Positions 7,730 through 16,281 of a DNA stretch of 64,000 bases are shown piece by piece (position 1 is the stretch's first letter; every line of letters begins with the position of its first letter). Position numbers and translations under genes: made by a program. The notes beneath the pieces were generated by a model, which saw only the letters and a program-made list of their open reading frames with translations, was not told the origin of the DNA and ran no database searches. This DNA is from UBA1181 sp045617845 (GTDB lineage: Bacteria; Bacteroidota; Bacteroidia; Bacteroidales; Paludibacteraceae): NCBI GenBank assembly GCA_045617845.1, contig JAZLJL010000036.1, forward strand, positions 13,977 through 77,976. The letters are read 5' to 3'.

Positions 7730-10219
7730 ATGGATTTTTTGAATTTAAACAGTGAATTGCAGACCGCCATTCGTATCGCCAAATCCTTGGCGCGCGAATA
7801 TGGTAACGCGAAGTATACTCCTGCGCATTTACTTAAGGCGATGTTGCATAAAGAGGTGGGTTTGGCCTCGTTTGTCGATTCTATCGGCAAGGACTCCGCT
7901 TATGTGGAGGAGTGGGCTGAAATCCGTATGGAGGAGTGCGATAAACTCTCTGGCGTGGGCGAGGTCGAGCCTGATAGCAAGATCTCTTCCGTATTCGAGG
8001 AGGCGGATAACGTCCGCTTGAAGTTGGGATTGCTGGAGATTTCCCCTATTTGTACGTTGGCTGCTTTGGCTCGCCCTGAGGTGGGCTTCACCGTAGACCA
8101 ACTGAAGTCTTTCCCTATCCGTGAGAACGATGTGTTGGGCTATTTCTTGGAGGGCTCAGGTTCCCAGAAGGCCAACAACGCTAAGATGGAGTCCCTCTCT
8201 AAGGAGGCTGCTAACATCGCTGCTGGAAAGTCTACCGCTAATCTCCAAAAGTATTGCGTCAATAAGACGGACGCTGCCCGTGAAGGCAAACTCCACGCCA
8301 TCGTCTGCCGTGATAACGAACTCCGCCAGATGGAGGAAATCCTCGGTCGCCGCGGTAAACCGAACGTGATGGTGACGGGTGATTCCGGTGTGGGTAAGAC
8401 CGCTTTGGTCGAGGGGCTCGCCTTCGATATCGTGAATGGTAAGGTGCCTTCCTTCTTGGAGAACACCGAGGTGTGGGAGCTCGACTCGGGCGCACTCATC
8501 GCGGGCGCCACTTACAAGGGTGAGATTGAGGACCGCTTGAAGAACTTGATCAACGAGCTCCGCCAAGAGGAGCGTGTCATCCTCTTCATCGACGAAATCC
8601 ATGTCCTCCTTGACGCTAAGCAGGGTAACAGCGGCGCAGCTAATATCTTGAAACCTGAATTGTCGAAGGGTGACCTCACCGTGATCGGTGCGACCACCGT
8701 CGACGAATACCGTAAGCTCATCGAGCCTGACCACGCTTTCAGCCGCCGTTTCGAGGTGCTGCAACTTGCTGAACCGAACGTGGACGACGCTGTATCCATG
8801 GTGAAGTTCATGCAGAAGAGCTACGAGGAGTTCCATAAACTGAACGTGGACGACGCTACGCTCTCTGAGTGCGTGCGCATGGCGAAACGTTATGTGAAGG
8901 ACAGACGTTTGCCGGATTCCGCCGTCGACTTGCTGGACCGTACCATGGCTTCCGTCAAGATGGTGAACGAATCCACCGCTTCCGAACAGGCTTGGTTGGC
9001 TCAGGAGCTCAATAAGCTCGAACAGGCTAAGGCCGAACTTTCGGACGACGAGTTCTTGACAAAGACTATCCGCCTCCAGACGGATGTGTTGAGCCGCTTG
9101 AGCCCTATCATCCAAGGTATGGTGGACTATACCGCCGAGAAGACCAACGACGGTCAGGCGCTCTTCGATAAGTTGCGCAAGCTGAGCGACGATTTGGCTG
9201 AGATTTCTAAGACGAAGATCGAGAAGGTCACTCCTGATCATGTGGCTGCCGTAGTGGCTAGCAAGACGGGTATTCCGATCGGTAAGATCAAGACGGGCGA
9301 GAAGGAGCGTATCCTCAACATGGAGTCTATCTTGATGAAACGTGTCGTGGGTCAGGACCGCGCGTTGAAGTCTTTGACCGACGCCATCCTCGAGTCACGA
9401 AGTGGTATGAACAAACCGGGACAACCTATCGGTTCCTTCTTCTTCCTCGGTCCTACCGGTACAGGTAAGACGGAGCTTACGAAGGCTTTGGCTGAGGCGT
9501 TGTTCAACGACGAGAAGGCGATGATCCGTTTCGATATGTCCGAGTTCAAGGAGGAGCACTCCGCCGCATTGCTCTACGGAGCGCCTCCGGGATACGTCGG
9601 CTACGAGGAGGGTGGTCTGTTGGTGAACAAGATCCGCCAGCAACCGTACTCAGTGGTTCTCTTCGACGAGATCGAGAAAGCGCATCCTTCCGTGTTCGAT
9701 ATCTTCCTGCAGATCCTGGACGAAGGTAAGTTGCACGACCGTTTGGGCAAGGAGGGAGACTTCTCCAACGCCATCATCATCTTCACCTCTAACGTGGGAA
9801 GCGAATGGATCTCCAAGGAGTTGTCGGAAGGCAGGGTGCCTACGACGATGCAGATGATGGAGGTCATGGGAGGACACTTCCGTCCGGAGTTCCTGGCGCG
9901 TCTCTCCGAGATCGTTCCGTTCTCTCCTATCGGGGAGTCCATCCTGATGCAGATCTTCGAGATCCAATTCCAAGGCTTCCGCAAGCTGCTCACCGCCAAG
10001 AACATGGACATCGAGCTGACGGAGGAGGCGAAGCACATGCTGGCCTTCAAGGGCTTCAACCCGAAGTATGGCGCGCGCCAAGTGTCGGGTGTCGTCCGAA
10101 ATTACCTGCGACGGCCGGTGTCCAGGATGATCCTTTCTGGGGAGCTGGCCAACGGAGACCTCCTGAAAGGAGATTTGGACGAAGAACAAAATTTATCATG
10201 GAATGTTGTCCATAATTAA
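7730..10219 (+). CDS. clpV: T6SS sheath-disassembly AAA+ ATPase ClpV (TssH)
   Basis: This 829-residue Clp/Hsp100 ATPase extracts and recycles contracted TssB/TssC sheaths in the cytoplasm. An N-terminal Clp-N domain covers about residues 1-150. The first AAA module has Walker A GDSGVGKT (about 218-225) and Walker B LFIDEIHVLL. A helical middle domain lies at about 400-500. The second AAA module has GPTGTGKTEL (about 576-585), Walker B VVLFDEIEKAHP and the pore-loop motif GYVGYEEGG. Length is typical for ClpV. A Bacteroidota promoter for the next gene overlaps the end of this reading frame. Confidence 0.9.
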   Translation: MDFLNLNSELQTAIRIAKSLAREYGNAKYTPAHLLKAMLHKEVGLASFVDSIGKDSAYVEEWAEIRMEECDKLSGVGEVEPDSKISSVFEEADNVRLKLGLLEISPICTLAALARPEVGFTVDQLKSFPIRENDVLGYFLEGSGSQKANNAKMESLSKEAANIAAGKSTANLQKYCVNKTDAAREGKLHAIVCRDNELRQMEEILGRRGKPNVMVTGDSGVGKTALVEGLAFDIVNGKVPSFLENTEVWELDSGALIAGATYKGEIEDRLKNLINELRQEERVILFIDEIHVLLDAKQGNSGAANILKPELSKGDLTVIGATTVDEYRKLIEPDHAFSRRFEVLQLAEPNVDDAVSMVKFMQKSYEEFHKLNVDDATLSECVRMAKRYVKDRRLPDSAVDLLDRTMASVKMVNESTASEQAWLAQELNKLEQAKAELSDDEFLTKTIRLQTDVLSRLSPIIQGMVDYTAEKTNDGQALFDKLRKLSDDLAEISKTKIEKVTPDHVAAVVASKTGIPIGKIKTGEKERILNMESILMKRVVGQDRALKSLTDAILESRSGMNKPGQPIGSFFFLGPTGTGKTELTKALAEALFNDEKAMIRFDMSEFKEEHSAALLYGAPPGYVGYEEGGLLVNKIRQQPYSVVLFDEIEKAHPSVFDIFLQILDEGKLHDRLGKEGDFSNAIIIFTSNVGSEWISKELSEGRVPTTMQMMEVMGGHFRPEFLARLSEIVPFSPIGESILMQIFEIQFQGFRKLLTAKNMDIELTEEAKHMLAFKGFNPKYGARQVSGVVRNYLRRPVSRMILSGELANGDLLKGDLDEEQNLSWNVVHN

Positions 10220-10237
10220 AAATTTTTATTATATTTG
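10206..10237 (+). promoter_or_regulatory. Predicted promoter for the Hcp/effector cassette
   Basis: A -7 box TATATTTG at 10230-10237 fits the Bacteroidota TAnnTTTG consensus, and a TTG at 10206-10208 sits 21 bases upstream as a -33 element. It overlaps the last codons of clpV and would give the downstream Hcp, effector and immunity-like genes their own start, separate from the core operon. Confidence 0.55.
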
Positions 10238-10301
10238 CCATCACGAATACGAATTGTCGTGGTGGCATTTATATATTATTAATAATTAAACGTAAAATTC
10301 T

Positions 10302-10700
10302 ATGTTTGGATATCAAGTAATTCTAGAAGTCGGGGGGGAGAAGTACGACCTAGTCGACACCGAGTTCGCCTTTATGCAAGCGGCTGATGATACTGGAAAA
10401 CCTCAGGGAGAGGTTTATTCGGGTGCAATAACAATGACTTACCCCAACCTGCCAACCAATGGACTGATCAATTGGATGATGAACGCCCGCAAATACGAGG
10501 ATGGCGTGATCACCACATACGGGGAGGATGGTACACCTATGCAAAAGTTGGAGTTCAAGCAGGCCACCTGCGTAAGCATGAAAATAAACTATCAAGAAGC
10601 TGGTTCGACATATGCATCCTGTCAATTTATGATAGTTGCAAATAAAATCAATATAGGGGATGTAGTGGTTGACAATGAATGGACAAGATTTAAAAACTGA
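10302..10700 (+). CDS. Divergent Hcp (TssD-type) tube protein, cassette copy 1
   Basis: This 132-residue protein has the Hcp/TssD fold signature of Bacteroidota: an N-terminal strand FGYQVILEVGGEKYDLVD, a central GAITMTYP strand, and an ending in which a short NIGDVVVDNEW strand precedes W-T. The main Hcp at 19111 shares the LGGKEYDVLDCKYS-type start and the I(G/N)G-x-x-x-(D/E)-x-E-W ending. Hcp forms the hexameric inner tube and can carry effectors in its lumen. Lying at the head of the variable cassette, this copy probably loads the nearby effector and is not the bulk tube subunit. Six bases separate it from the next Hcp gene. Confidence 0.75.
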   Translation: MFGYQVILEVGGEKYDLVDTEFAFMQAADDTGKPQGEVYSGAITMTYPNLPTNGLINWMMNARKYEDGVITTYGEDGTPMQKLEFKQATCVSMKINYQEAGSTYASCQFMIVANKINIGDVVVDNEWTRFKN

Positions 10701-10705
10701 ATATT

Positions 10706-11125
10706 ATGGGACAAACTTATTTCGCGTCAGATGCACCAGACGTAAACTTGGTTGCAGAATTGCATTTGGATGGGAATGTATATGAACTCGAGCGATTCAG
10801 CACGGATTTCACACAAGGAATTTCAGAAAGAAACATGGAACCAAAAAACGAGGTGAAGGGTGGCACAATAGTCATATCCATGACTCGGGTTCCAGATAAC
10901 TCACTGCTCCAATGGGCGGCAAGCAAATGGATACGAAAGAATGGCGAGATTGTGTTCAAAAATGAGACATCAACCCCTTCACTAAAAATCCAATTCGAAA
11001 ACGCCGCATGCATCAATTTCACCCAAAATTGTGGAGAAGGTGTGGGAAGCTATATCTCATTGACATTCACGTCAGAAAAGCTAAACATCAATGGCACACC
11101 TTTAGACCAAGAATGGGAGGAGTAA
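10706..11125 (+). CDS. Divergent Hcp (TssD-type) tube protein, cassette copy 2
   Basis: This second 139-residue cassette Hcp starts ahead of LVAELHLDGNVYELERFS, has a central GGTIVISMTRVPDN strand and ends INGTPLDQEWEE, the standard TssD ending. It differs strongly from both the main Hcp and cassette copy 1, so three Hcp lineages coexist in this locus. The stop is only three bases before the effector ATG, which points to coupled translation and to a carrier role for that protein. A structural role in mixed hexamers is also possible. Confidence 0.75.
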   Translation: MGQTYFASDAPDVNLVAELHLDGNVYELERFSTDFTQGISERNMEPKNEVKGGTIVISMTRVPDNSLLQWAASKWIRKNGEIVFKNETSTPSLKIQFENAACINFTQNCGEGVGSYISLTFTSEKLNINGTPLDQEWEE

Positions 11126-11128
11126 GTT

Positions 11129-12502
11129 ATGCCCAAAAACACTCAGTGCATCCAGCTCAAGGACCTGAAAAAGAGTAAAAAACTTGCCTTAAACCAATAC
11201 GATGTTGTAGGATATGGGCGAGCCTTCTCTCATTTTGAGGGAGGAACCCATGTCATGAAACTTGACATGAATCCACAAGCAGTGGCACAATCTTTCTGTC
11301 AAGCGGAAACTGAATTCAAAAAAGCTCTATACAATTCAACCAAAAGTTTTTTACCTGACATAAAAAGTGACACCATCGATTTTAAAATATATGTCACCAT
11401 TTCTCCCCTAAATGAAAGCACATATACATATTTGTATAATTTCATTTTGGAGTTCAAGCATGCACTTCTCACAGAAAAAATAGATGCCTCCCTATTGGAT
11501 TTAACAACCAAGTTGCAAGACCTGAGGGAGAAGATTATCAACAACTTCAAGTTGACCAAGAAACAATGCAAGCATTTCGATTTCGACCATGCAAAAGGTG
11601 TAATAAACAGATACAATCTATCTAATATTCAAAAAAATTCGCCAGTCCTTTCCGCAGTAGAAGGTAGATTTAATTTGTCATGCGTAGATGTCAATAATAT
11701 CACAGACATACAGGAACGATCTAAAAATATAGATGGCACTCACAATAAATTTGTCCATGAAGCATATTGCAGAGGGGCAGCTGATGACATGATAGCAGAA
11801 TCAATAGCCAACCTCACCGATATAAAGAAACGACTATCAGATATACAATGTGCAGCAGCAGACAAGAAAAATGGTGAAATAAATGAAGATGTACTATCTA
11901 TTTGCCTTCAAGGAGGAACAGCAGAAGACGCCATGGAAAAACTTGGGTTAGACGAAAAAACATTTTACAGTCGTTTTCCCAACTTTTACAAATATGACCA
12001 TCCATTTTGGACCCAAAGACCAAATTTTGGGAAAGAATTAACTACTAGTCTGTTTTTGGGCTATGTTCCTACCGTAAACACTGCAGCCAGTGTATGGTCA
12101 ATATTCAAAGACCTAAAAAAAGTCATATGGGATGGTGAATATACAAGCTCCAACATCATTGATTTTTTCGTTGACTTACCTACGGTTGTTACAGGTCCTG
12201 TGGGTACAATCTTCACTTCTTTAGGAATATATAGATCTATGGCAAAAAAACACGAGGCATACAAAAACACAAGGATCAGTATTCCGAAAGAAATAGCTAA
12301 GGTTAAAGAGGAAGATATATATCTCGCTAAATATAGAGCAATAAGGAAAAGAGTGAATCCTAAACAAGATGAAATAGATCGTTGGGTAGACAACGATAAA
12401 AATCCAATAGATTCGAAAAAATCTTATTGGGTTGATCACGATGCAAAATTGGAGCCTGAGGGATCTACTACGACAAAAAAGAAGACGAGAAAAAGGAAAT
12501 AA
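11129..12502 (+). CDS. Candidate T6SS effector of unknown family, with hydrophobic segments
   Basis: I do not recognise the family of this 457-residue protein. The first 290 residues look soluble and mixed alpha/beta. Two hydrophobic segments lie at about residues 302-325 (LTTSLFLGYVPTVNTAASVW) and 345-370 (FFVDLPTVVTGPVGTIFTSL), and the tail is very basic (KKKTRKRK). There is no signal peptide. It begins three bases after a specialised Hcp gene and is followed by a row of small membrane proteins, which is the layout of an Hcp-carried, membrane-acting toxin with membrane immunity proteins. A pore-forming or membrane-disrupting effector is my reading; no catalytic motif is visible. It could instead be an adaptor for another effector. 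Confidence 0.5.
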   Translation: MPKNTQCIQLKDLKKSKKLALNQYDVVGYGRAFSHFEGGTHVMKLDMNPQAVAQSFCQAETEFKKALYNSTKSFLPDIKSDTIDFKIYVTISPLNESTYTYLYNFILEFKHALLTEKIDASLLDLTTKLQDLREKIINNFKLTKKQCKHFDFDHAKGVINRYNLSNIQKNSPVLSAVEGRFNLSCVDVNNITDIQERSKNIDGTHNKFVHEAYCRGAADDMIAESIANLTDIKKRLSDIQCAAADKKNGEINEDVLSICLQGGTAEDAMEKLGLDEKTFYSRFPNFYKYDHPFWTQRPNFGKELTTSLFLGYVPTVNTAASVWSIFKDLKKVIWDGEYTSSNIIDFFVDLPTVVTGPVGTIFTSLGIYRSMAKKHEAYKNTRISIPKEIAKVKEEDIYLAKYRAIRKRVNPKQDEIDRWVDNDKNPIDSKKSYWVDHDAKLEPEGSTTTKKKTRKRK

Positions 12503-12555
12503 ATCGCATATCGAAAAATTGCATAAGATCAACAAAAGCAACAAATTGAATCAGG

Positions 12556-13227
12556 ATGAAGAAAAACAAAAAACACAAACAAACAAATCCACAATCCCAA
12601 CCAAAGAAGGGAGAACAAGGGGATGCGCTTCTGCGCTTTTGGTGTGAAGGAATCGTGAAGACAAGTGTCGAAGATTGGCGGACATCTTCCTCCCCCTATA
12701 AGAGAAAAGTGTACCTGGGGTTGTTGGACAACATGTTGGCACTAGGGGCGATCGCCTTCTTTTTCTACTGGATAGAATGGATCTATTGTAGCAATGATAG
12801 CTTTGCCACTTTTCTCTCAGAAACATTTAATGAAGGTTTAAGTTCCAAATTGGAAGGGATTGCGCTCTTGATTCTTTGCTTATATTTCATCTGGAGACCA
12901 TTATTCCTATATGGCTCATCACATACACAGTTTATATTTAGGAAAGAGAGGTTTCTTAGATACACCATAAGATTTGTTCTCTTTTGCGTGGCGGCAATAC
13001 CCATCACAAAGCTATTATACCTTAGTGGTAAACTGAACCAAGTGTCGTATGAGTTTACATCAAATTATACTTCAATATTCGACGTTTATCTCAAACGTGC
13101 AAATAGATTTTTAGCCACTCCATTCATAGTGAATTTATTACGCGCATTATTCATCATATCCATTTACTTTTTAAGAAAATTCTTCATAGCGGACAAGGAC
13201 AATGACAAACTTCCTTTCAGTTCATGA
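12556..13227 (+). CDS. DN-motif membrane protein, array member A1 (candidate immunity protein)
   Basis: This 223-residue protein has a lysine-rich cytoplasmic start (MKKNKKHKQ) and four predicted membrane helices, near residues 54-78, 95-118, 132-152 and 190-212. The first helix begins with LLDNMLALGAIAFFFYW, and the second ends WRPLFLYG. The tail is FFIADKDNDKL. It is the first of a tandem family sharing the L/I/V-D-N-x-x-A motif at the start of helix 1. It lies 53 bases after the candidate effector, so it is the most likely cognate immunity protein. Function is inferred from context only. Confidence 0.6.
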   Translation: MKKNKKHKQTNPQSQPKKGEQGDALLRFWCEGIVKTSVEDWRTSSSPYKRKVYLGLLDNMLALGAIAFFFYWIEWIYCSNDSFATFLSETFNEGLSSKLEGIALLILCLYFIWRPLFLYGSSHTQFIFRKERFLRYTIRFVLFCVAAIPITKLLYLSGKLNQVSYEFTSNYTSIFDVYLKRANRFLATPFIVNLLRALFIISIYFLRKFFIADKDNDKLPFSS

Positions 13228-13305
13228 CGTGCTTTAGGCACAGATAACCAAACGGATTAAGAACCCGACCACTCAGCGGGCCCCTAGTCAACTACCCTAA
13301 TGGAT

Positions 13306-13313
13306 TACCTTTG
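13306..13313 (+). promoter_or_regulatory. Predicted promoter -7 box before array member B1
   Basis: TACCTTTG matches the TAnnTTTG consensus exactly. No clear -33 TTTG is visible at the expected distance. It suggests that individual array members carry their own promoters, which is what would be expected if they were gained one at a time. Confidence 0.45.
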
Positions 13314-13370
13314 CCTAGCAAATGGGAAGAAACAAGAGTCCATCATTCAATTCTATCAATGTCCTAAAGC

Positions 13371-14108
13371 ATGAAGACCCTTTTAAACAGCGCATTAGAT
13401 TCACACATAAGCAGTGGAATGGAGGAACTGAACATTTGGGTGGCGTTCAAACGCTTCCTGAACCTGCTGGACAACATATTCGCGGCAGGACTATTCAGTT
13501 TTTTCGTGGCGTGGACGGCCAACTATTTGGGATATAATGCGGAGTTGGACTTGGGTAGCTCCATCAGCAAATCCCTCACGGAAATCATTCCACACTCCCT
13601 TACGGATACACTCTACTTCCTCCTATACCTGTGCGCTTTCTGGAGAATCGTAAGAGTGACAAAGGTCATGCCCTTTAACCGGTATGTCAATAAAACCATA
13701 CTTGTCGTATGCGCCATAATATTTGTTTTCTTCACCCTCACTGTCCCAGGATTCATTTACCTCGACGAGCAAAGAGGCTTATGGTTAGGGCAATCAGAAG
13801 AAGAAGCGAGACTTACCGACAATCCCTATTTCGTCGTGGGTCTTCGATGGGGGATGTTTTGGTCATTGTTTGCCTATCGCAGGATCTTTCTGAGGCACCA
13901 AATCAGCGAATGGGAGATTCCCAGTGATTACCGCTCACTATACGATGAGTTCCGATTGAAAAAAATGGAGAAAGAATGTGACGAGATGTTAAAAAAAATG
14001 GAGGAAAGAGCGAAAGCATTGAATAGGGATGTGGCACAAGCATCCGGGACAGAGATGGGACAAGCTACGGAAAGGAAAAAGAAGAAGAAAAGGAAGAAAA
14101 AGAAATAA
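13371..14108 (+). CDS. DN-motif membrane protein, array member B1
   Basis: This 245-residue protein of the array family has helix 1 starting with LLDNIFAAGLFSFFVAW, helix 2 ending FWRIVRVTKVMPFNRY, and two more helices around residues 108-130 and 155-175. The C-terminal 60 residues are a charged, probably cytoplasmic, helix ending in a run of lysines (KKKKKRKKKK). It is closest to the next gene (shared GFF/SFF-W, FWR-x-V-R-x-T-x-x-MP). The start is unsure: an overlapping frame begins MGRNKSPSF at 13322, just after the promoter, and a frameshift may have cut the original N-terminus. Immunity is a proposal from context. Confidence 0.55.
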   Translation: MKTLLNSALDSHISSGMEELNIWVAFKRFLNLLDNIFAAGLFSFFVAWTANYLGYNAELDLGSSISKSLTEIIPHSLTDTLYFLLYLCAFWRIVRVTKVMPFNRYVNKTILVVCAIIFVFFTLTVPGFIYLDEQRGLWLGQSEEEARLTDNPYFVVGLRWGMFWSLFAYRRIFLRHQISEWEIPSDYRSLYDEFRLKKMEKECDEMLKKMEERAKALNRDVAQASGTEMGQATERKKKKKRKKKK

Positions 14109-14237
14109 GGGAATCCATGGCGGTTCCATGATTGGACGCACCGGGTTCCTACAAGACGGCACACATATTATAAGATAATTGCCATGAAACAATTTCAATA
14201 TCGTTCACATAATCGCGAATAAATATTTTATAACAAT

Positions 14238-14894
14238 ATGCCAAAGTACAGTTGCAATGATTCGGAAGCATCAGGGTGGCGTGATATCTTTGACCTTTCG
14301 ACGGACAAAAAGATCAGCTACATGATAGAGGACCTCTCCGCATGGGTGGTTATAAAACGCCTCTTGATCGTGGTGGACAATGTGGTCGCGGCCCTTCTTT
14401 TCGGTTTCTTTTGGGAATGGTTGAAAAATCACCTGGGGTATGATTCGGCAGGGTGTGATTTTTCATGTGCGATCAACAAGTCTATCGATGAGATCGCATC
14501 CAATCCCAAGGGAGAGATACTATACTTTCTAATGTATTGTGTACTATTCTGGCGACCGGTAAGGCTGACAAGGATGATGCCATTGAGCTATTACTTCGCA
14601 CACAAACTGGGTCGGTTGATGCTGGCTGTGATTGCAATGTGTGCTGTGTTTATCGGGATCTTATATTGGAGTTACCCCAGTGAAATATTTTATCCTCGCT
14701 CTAATATTGTCGAGGATTATCCATATGTAGTTACAGTTATATTAGTGAGTGCCGTGATTTTATTGCTTTTCTATCGCCGCCTGTATCTGACTTATTATAT
14801 CACAACGAAATGGTGTCCATTGCGAACATTGGGGTTGGAAGAAAAGATAGAGGAGACATGGGAAGAGAGACATGGGAATGGACTCCTATGGTAG
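14238..14894 (+). CDS. DN-motif membrane protein, array member B2
   Basis: This 218-residue sister of the preceding gene has helix 1 with VVDNVVAALLFGFFWEW, helix 2 ending FWRPVRLTRMMPLSYY, and further helices at about 135-158 and 165-190. Its N-terminus (MPKYSCNDSEASGW...) is about 10 residues longer than the annotated start of B1 before the aligned DxxIS segment, and its C-terminus is shorter, ending GNGLLW soon after the last helix. No promoter of the TAnnTTTG type is seen directly upstream. It is probably a variant immunity protein with a different toxin specificity, by inference. Confidence 0.55.
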   Translation: MPKYSCNDSEASGWRDIFDLSTDKKISYMIEDLSAWVVIKRLLIVVDNVVAALLFGFFWEWLKNHLGYDSAGCDFSCAINKSIDEIASNPKGEILYFLMYCVLFWRPVRLTRMMPLSYYFAHKLGRLMLAVIAMCAVFIGILYWSYPSEIFYPRSNIVEDYPYVVTVILVSAVILLLFYRRLYLTYYITTKWCPLRTLGLEEKIEETWEERHGNGLLW

Positions 14895-15085
14895 AATCCT
14901 GCCGCCAAGAAGGCTCAAAGAATATAAATTGCCCGACGTTAGGATCCCTTTGCCTGTTAATAAGGAATAAATGGTCGCATGGTGATCGCTTGTAAATATC
15001 CGGTGGAACAGTGGGAGCACCGTGTCGCATAGGATACCCTCTCCGCTTTTTTATGAAGAAACCGCAAAATATAGAGACATTTGAC

Positions 15086-15093
15086 TATCTTTG
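15086..15093 (+). promoter_or_regulatory. Predicted promoter -7 box before array member A2
   Basis: TATCTTTG is a perfect Bacteroidota -7 box placed about 20 bases before the chosen start at 15114. This argues against the longer frame that would begin at a TTG at 15081. Confidence 0.55.
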
Positions 15094-15113
15094 CCAACGA
15101 ATACTTGTTTAGG

Positions 15114-15806
15114 ATGGAAAATTACAATCGACATATAGATACAGAACAAACTAACAGTCTAGAACCACAGCCCCAACAGGAAATGGAGGTTGAGAAGAAT
15201 TCATGCGGAGAGAAATGGTGGGTGAGGCTATTTAGGAAGGAAGAGGTTGAGGAATGGAGGTCATCATCCAAATGGCATAGGTTTAAAATGCTGGTGATCG
15301 GCATACTGGGCTTGATAGATAATTTATTGGCGCCTATCGCAATGGCAGGCATCATTCTTTATGAGCAATGGTTGCTTTCGGATGGTGAGGATTTTGCCTC
15401 TTTTGCCGCAAGAAGATCAGAAGAGTGTTCTGTTTATTGGTGGTTCCCGATTGTATTTATATTTGCAGTACTTTTTATATATTTGTGGACGTGGAGACCC
15501 TTACACTTATATGGGATACCCGATGTACGTTTCATATTCAGCAAGAAGAGAGTATTAAATTATCTGTCGGCATTAGGTTACTTGTGTATTGCTGGGTTAA
15601 TCAGCGTTGTCGGATTATATATCCGCTCTTATTTCGAAGAAGACAGCTCAATTTGGATCGTTTCCGAAAGGGCGAAAAATGTTTTATCCGCATCTTTCCC
15701 ATTGTATCTTCTGAACACTATAACCTTATTTTTCCTCGTCTGGCTAAGAGTGTTCCTTAAGGCAGATAAAGACAGTGATGGACTTTGGTTTTGGATTAGA
15801 TTTTAA
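15114..15806 (+). CDS. DN-motif membrane protein, array member A2
   Basis: This 230-residue protein is the closest relative of A1. It has LIDNLLAPIAMAG at helix 1, WRPLHLYGIPDVRFIFSKKR after helix 2 (A1 has WRPLFLYGSSHTQFIFRKER) and the tail VFLKADKDSDGLWFW (A1: FFIADKDNDKL). Four membrane helices are predicted. The ATG at 15114 is chosen because the promoter -7 box ends at 15093. The polar N-terminus is glutamine- and glutamate-rich. The conserved aspartates in the ADKDxD tail resemble an acidic loop, but no enzymatic role is evident. Confidence 0.6.
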   Translation: MENYNRHIDTEQTNSLEPQPQQEMEVEKNSCGEKWWVRLFRKEEVEEWRSSSKWHRFKMLVIGILGLIDNLLAPIAMAGIILYEQWLLSDGEDFASFAARRSEECSVYWWFPIVFIFAVLFIYLWTWRPLHLYGIPDVRFIFSKKRVLNYLSALGYLCIAGLISVVGLYIRSYFEEDSSIWIVSERAKNVLSASFPLYLLNTITLFFLVWLRVFLKADKDSDGLWFWIRF

Positions 15807-15857
15807 TCTCAGGACCACCTTTGTCCATCAAAACGACAAAAACGCGGGAAAGAATAT

Positions 15858-16261
15858 ATGAGGAAAAAAAGGAGAAAACATCAAAGAAATAAAAGTTGTC
15901 CATCAAATAACGAATCGGAGAGCCCAACGGCCATACCGGCTGAGGAGACTGGCTTCAGGAATAAACTAATAAGCCGCTTCTCTTGGTGTGACCTTTCTCG
16001 GGACCCGGACTGGAAGCAAAACGTTCTCGAGACATGAGTATCCCTGCCGCGCTTTTTGAAGTTGATCCACAATGTGGCCTACGAGGTTTATATCATAAGG
16101 CAAAGGGAATAATTGAGAAAGAACAGTGGCGTGATGAAAAAGGGGAAGCCATTGTCCCAACCGATGTTCTGGCTTCACCATCATATTCTTGTTCAATAAG
16201 AGAAGATTCTCATAAGCAATGGAAAAAAACAAAGAGTGTAACTAATAATTATCGTCGCTAA
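15858..16261 (+). pseudogene. Remnant of an array member (A-type N-terminus only)
   Basis: An ATG at 15858 opens a 59-codon frame starting MRKKRRKHQRNKSCP and ending at a TGA at 16035-16037. Its second half (FRNKLISRFSWCDLSRDPDW) corresponds to the stretch just before helix 1 in A2 (RLFRKEEVEEW), but the membrane part is gone. The following 220 bases have short frames on both strands with no recognisable product. This looks like the decayed front end of another family member whose rest was lost by deletion. Confidence 0.4.
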
Positions 16262-16281
16262 TAACATAAATATTTGAATCA

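Noticed and set aside
8156..9241. Long minus-strand frame (361 codons) inside clpV
   Set aside because: It lies opposite the conserved AAA modules and has no family features; long antisense frames are common in GC-rich, codon-biased genes.
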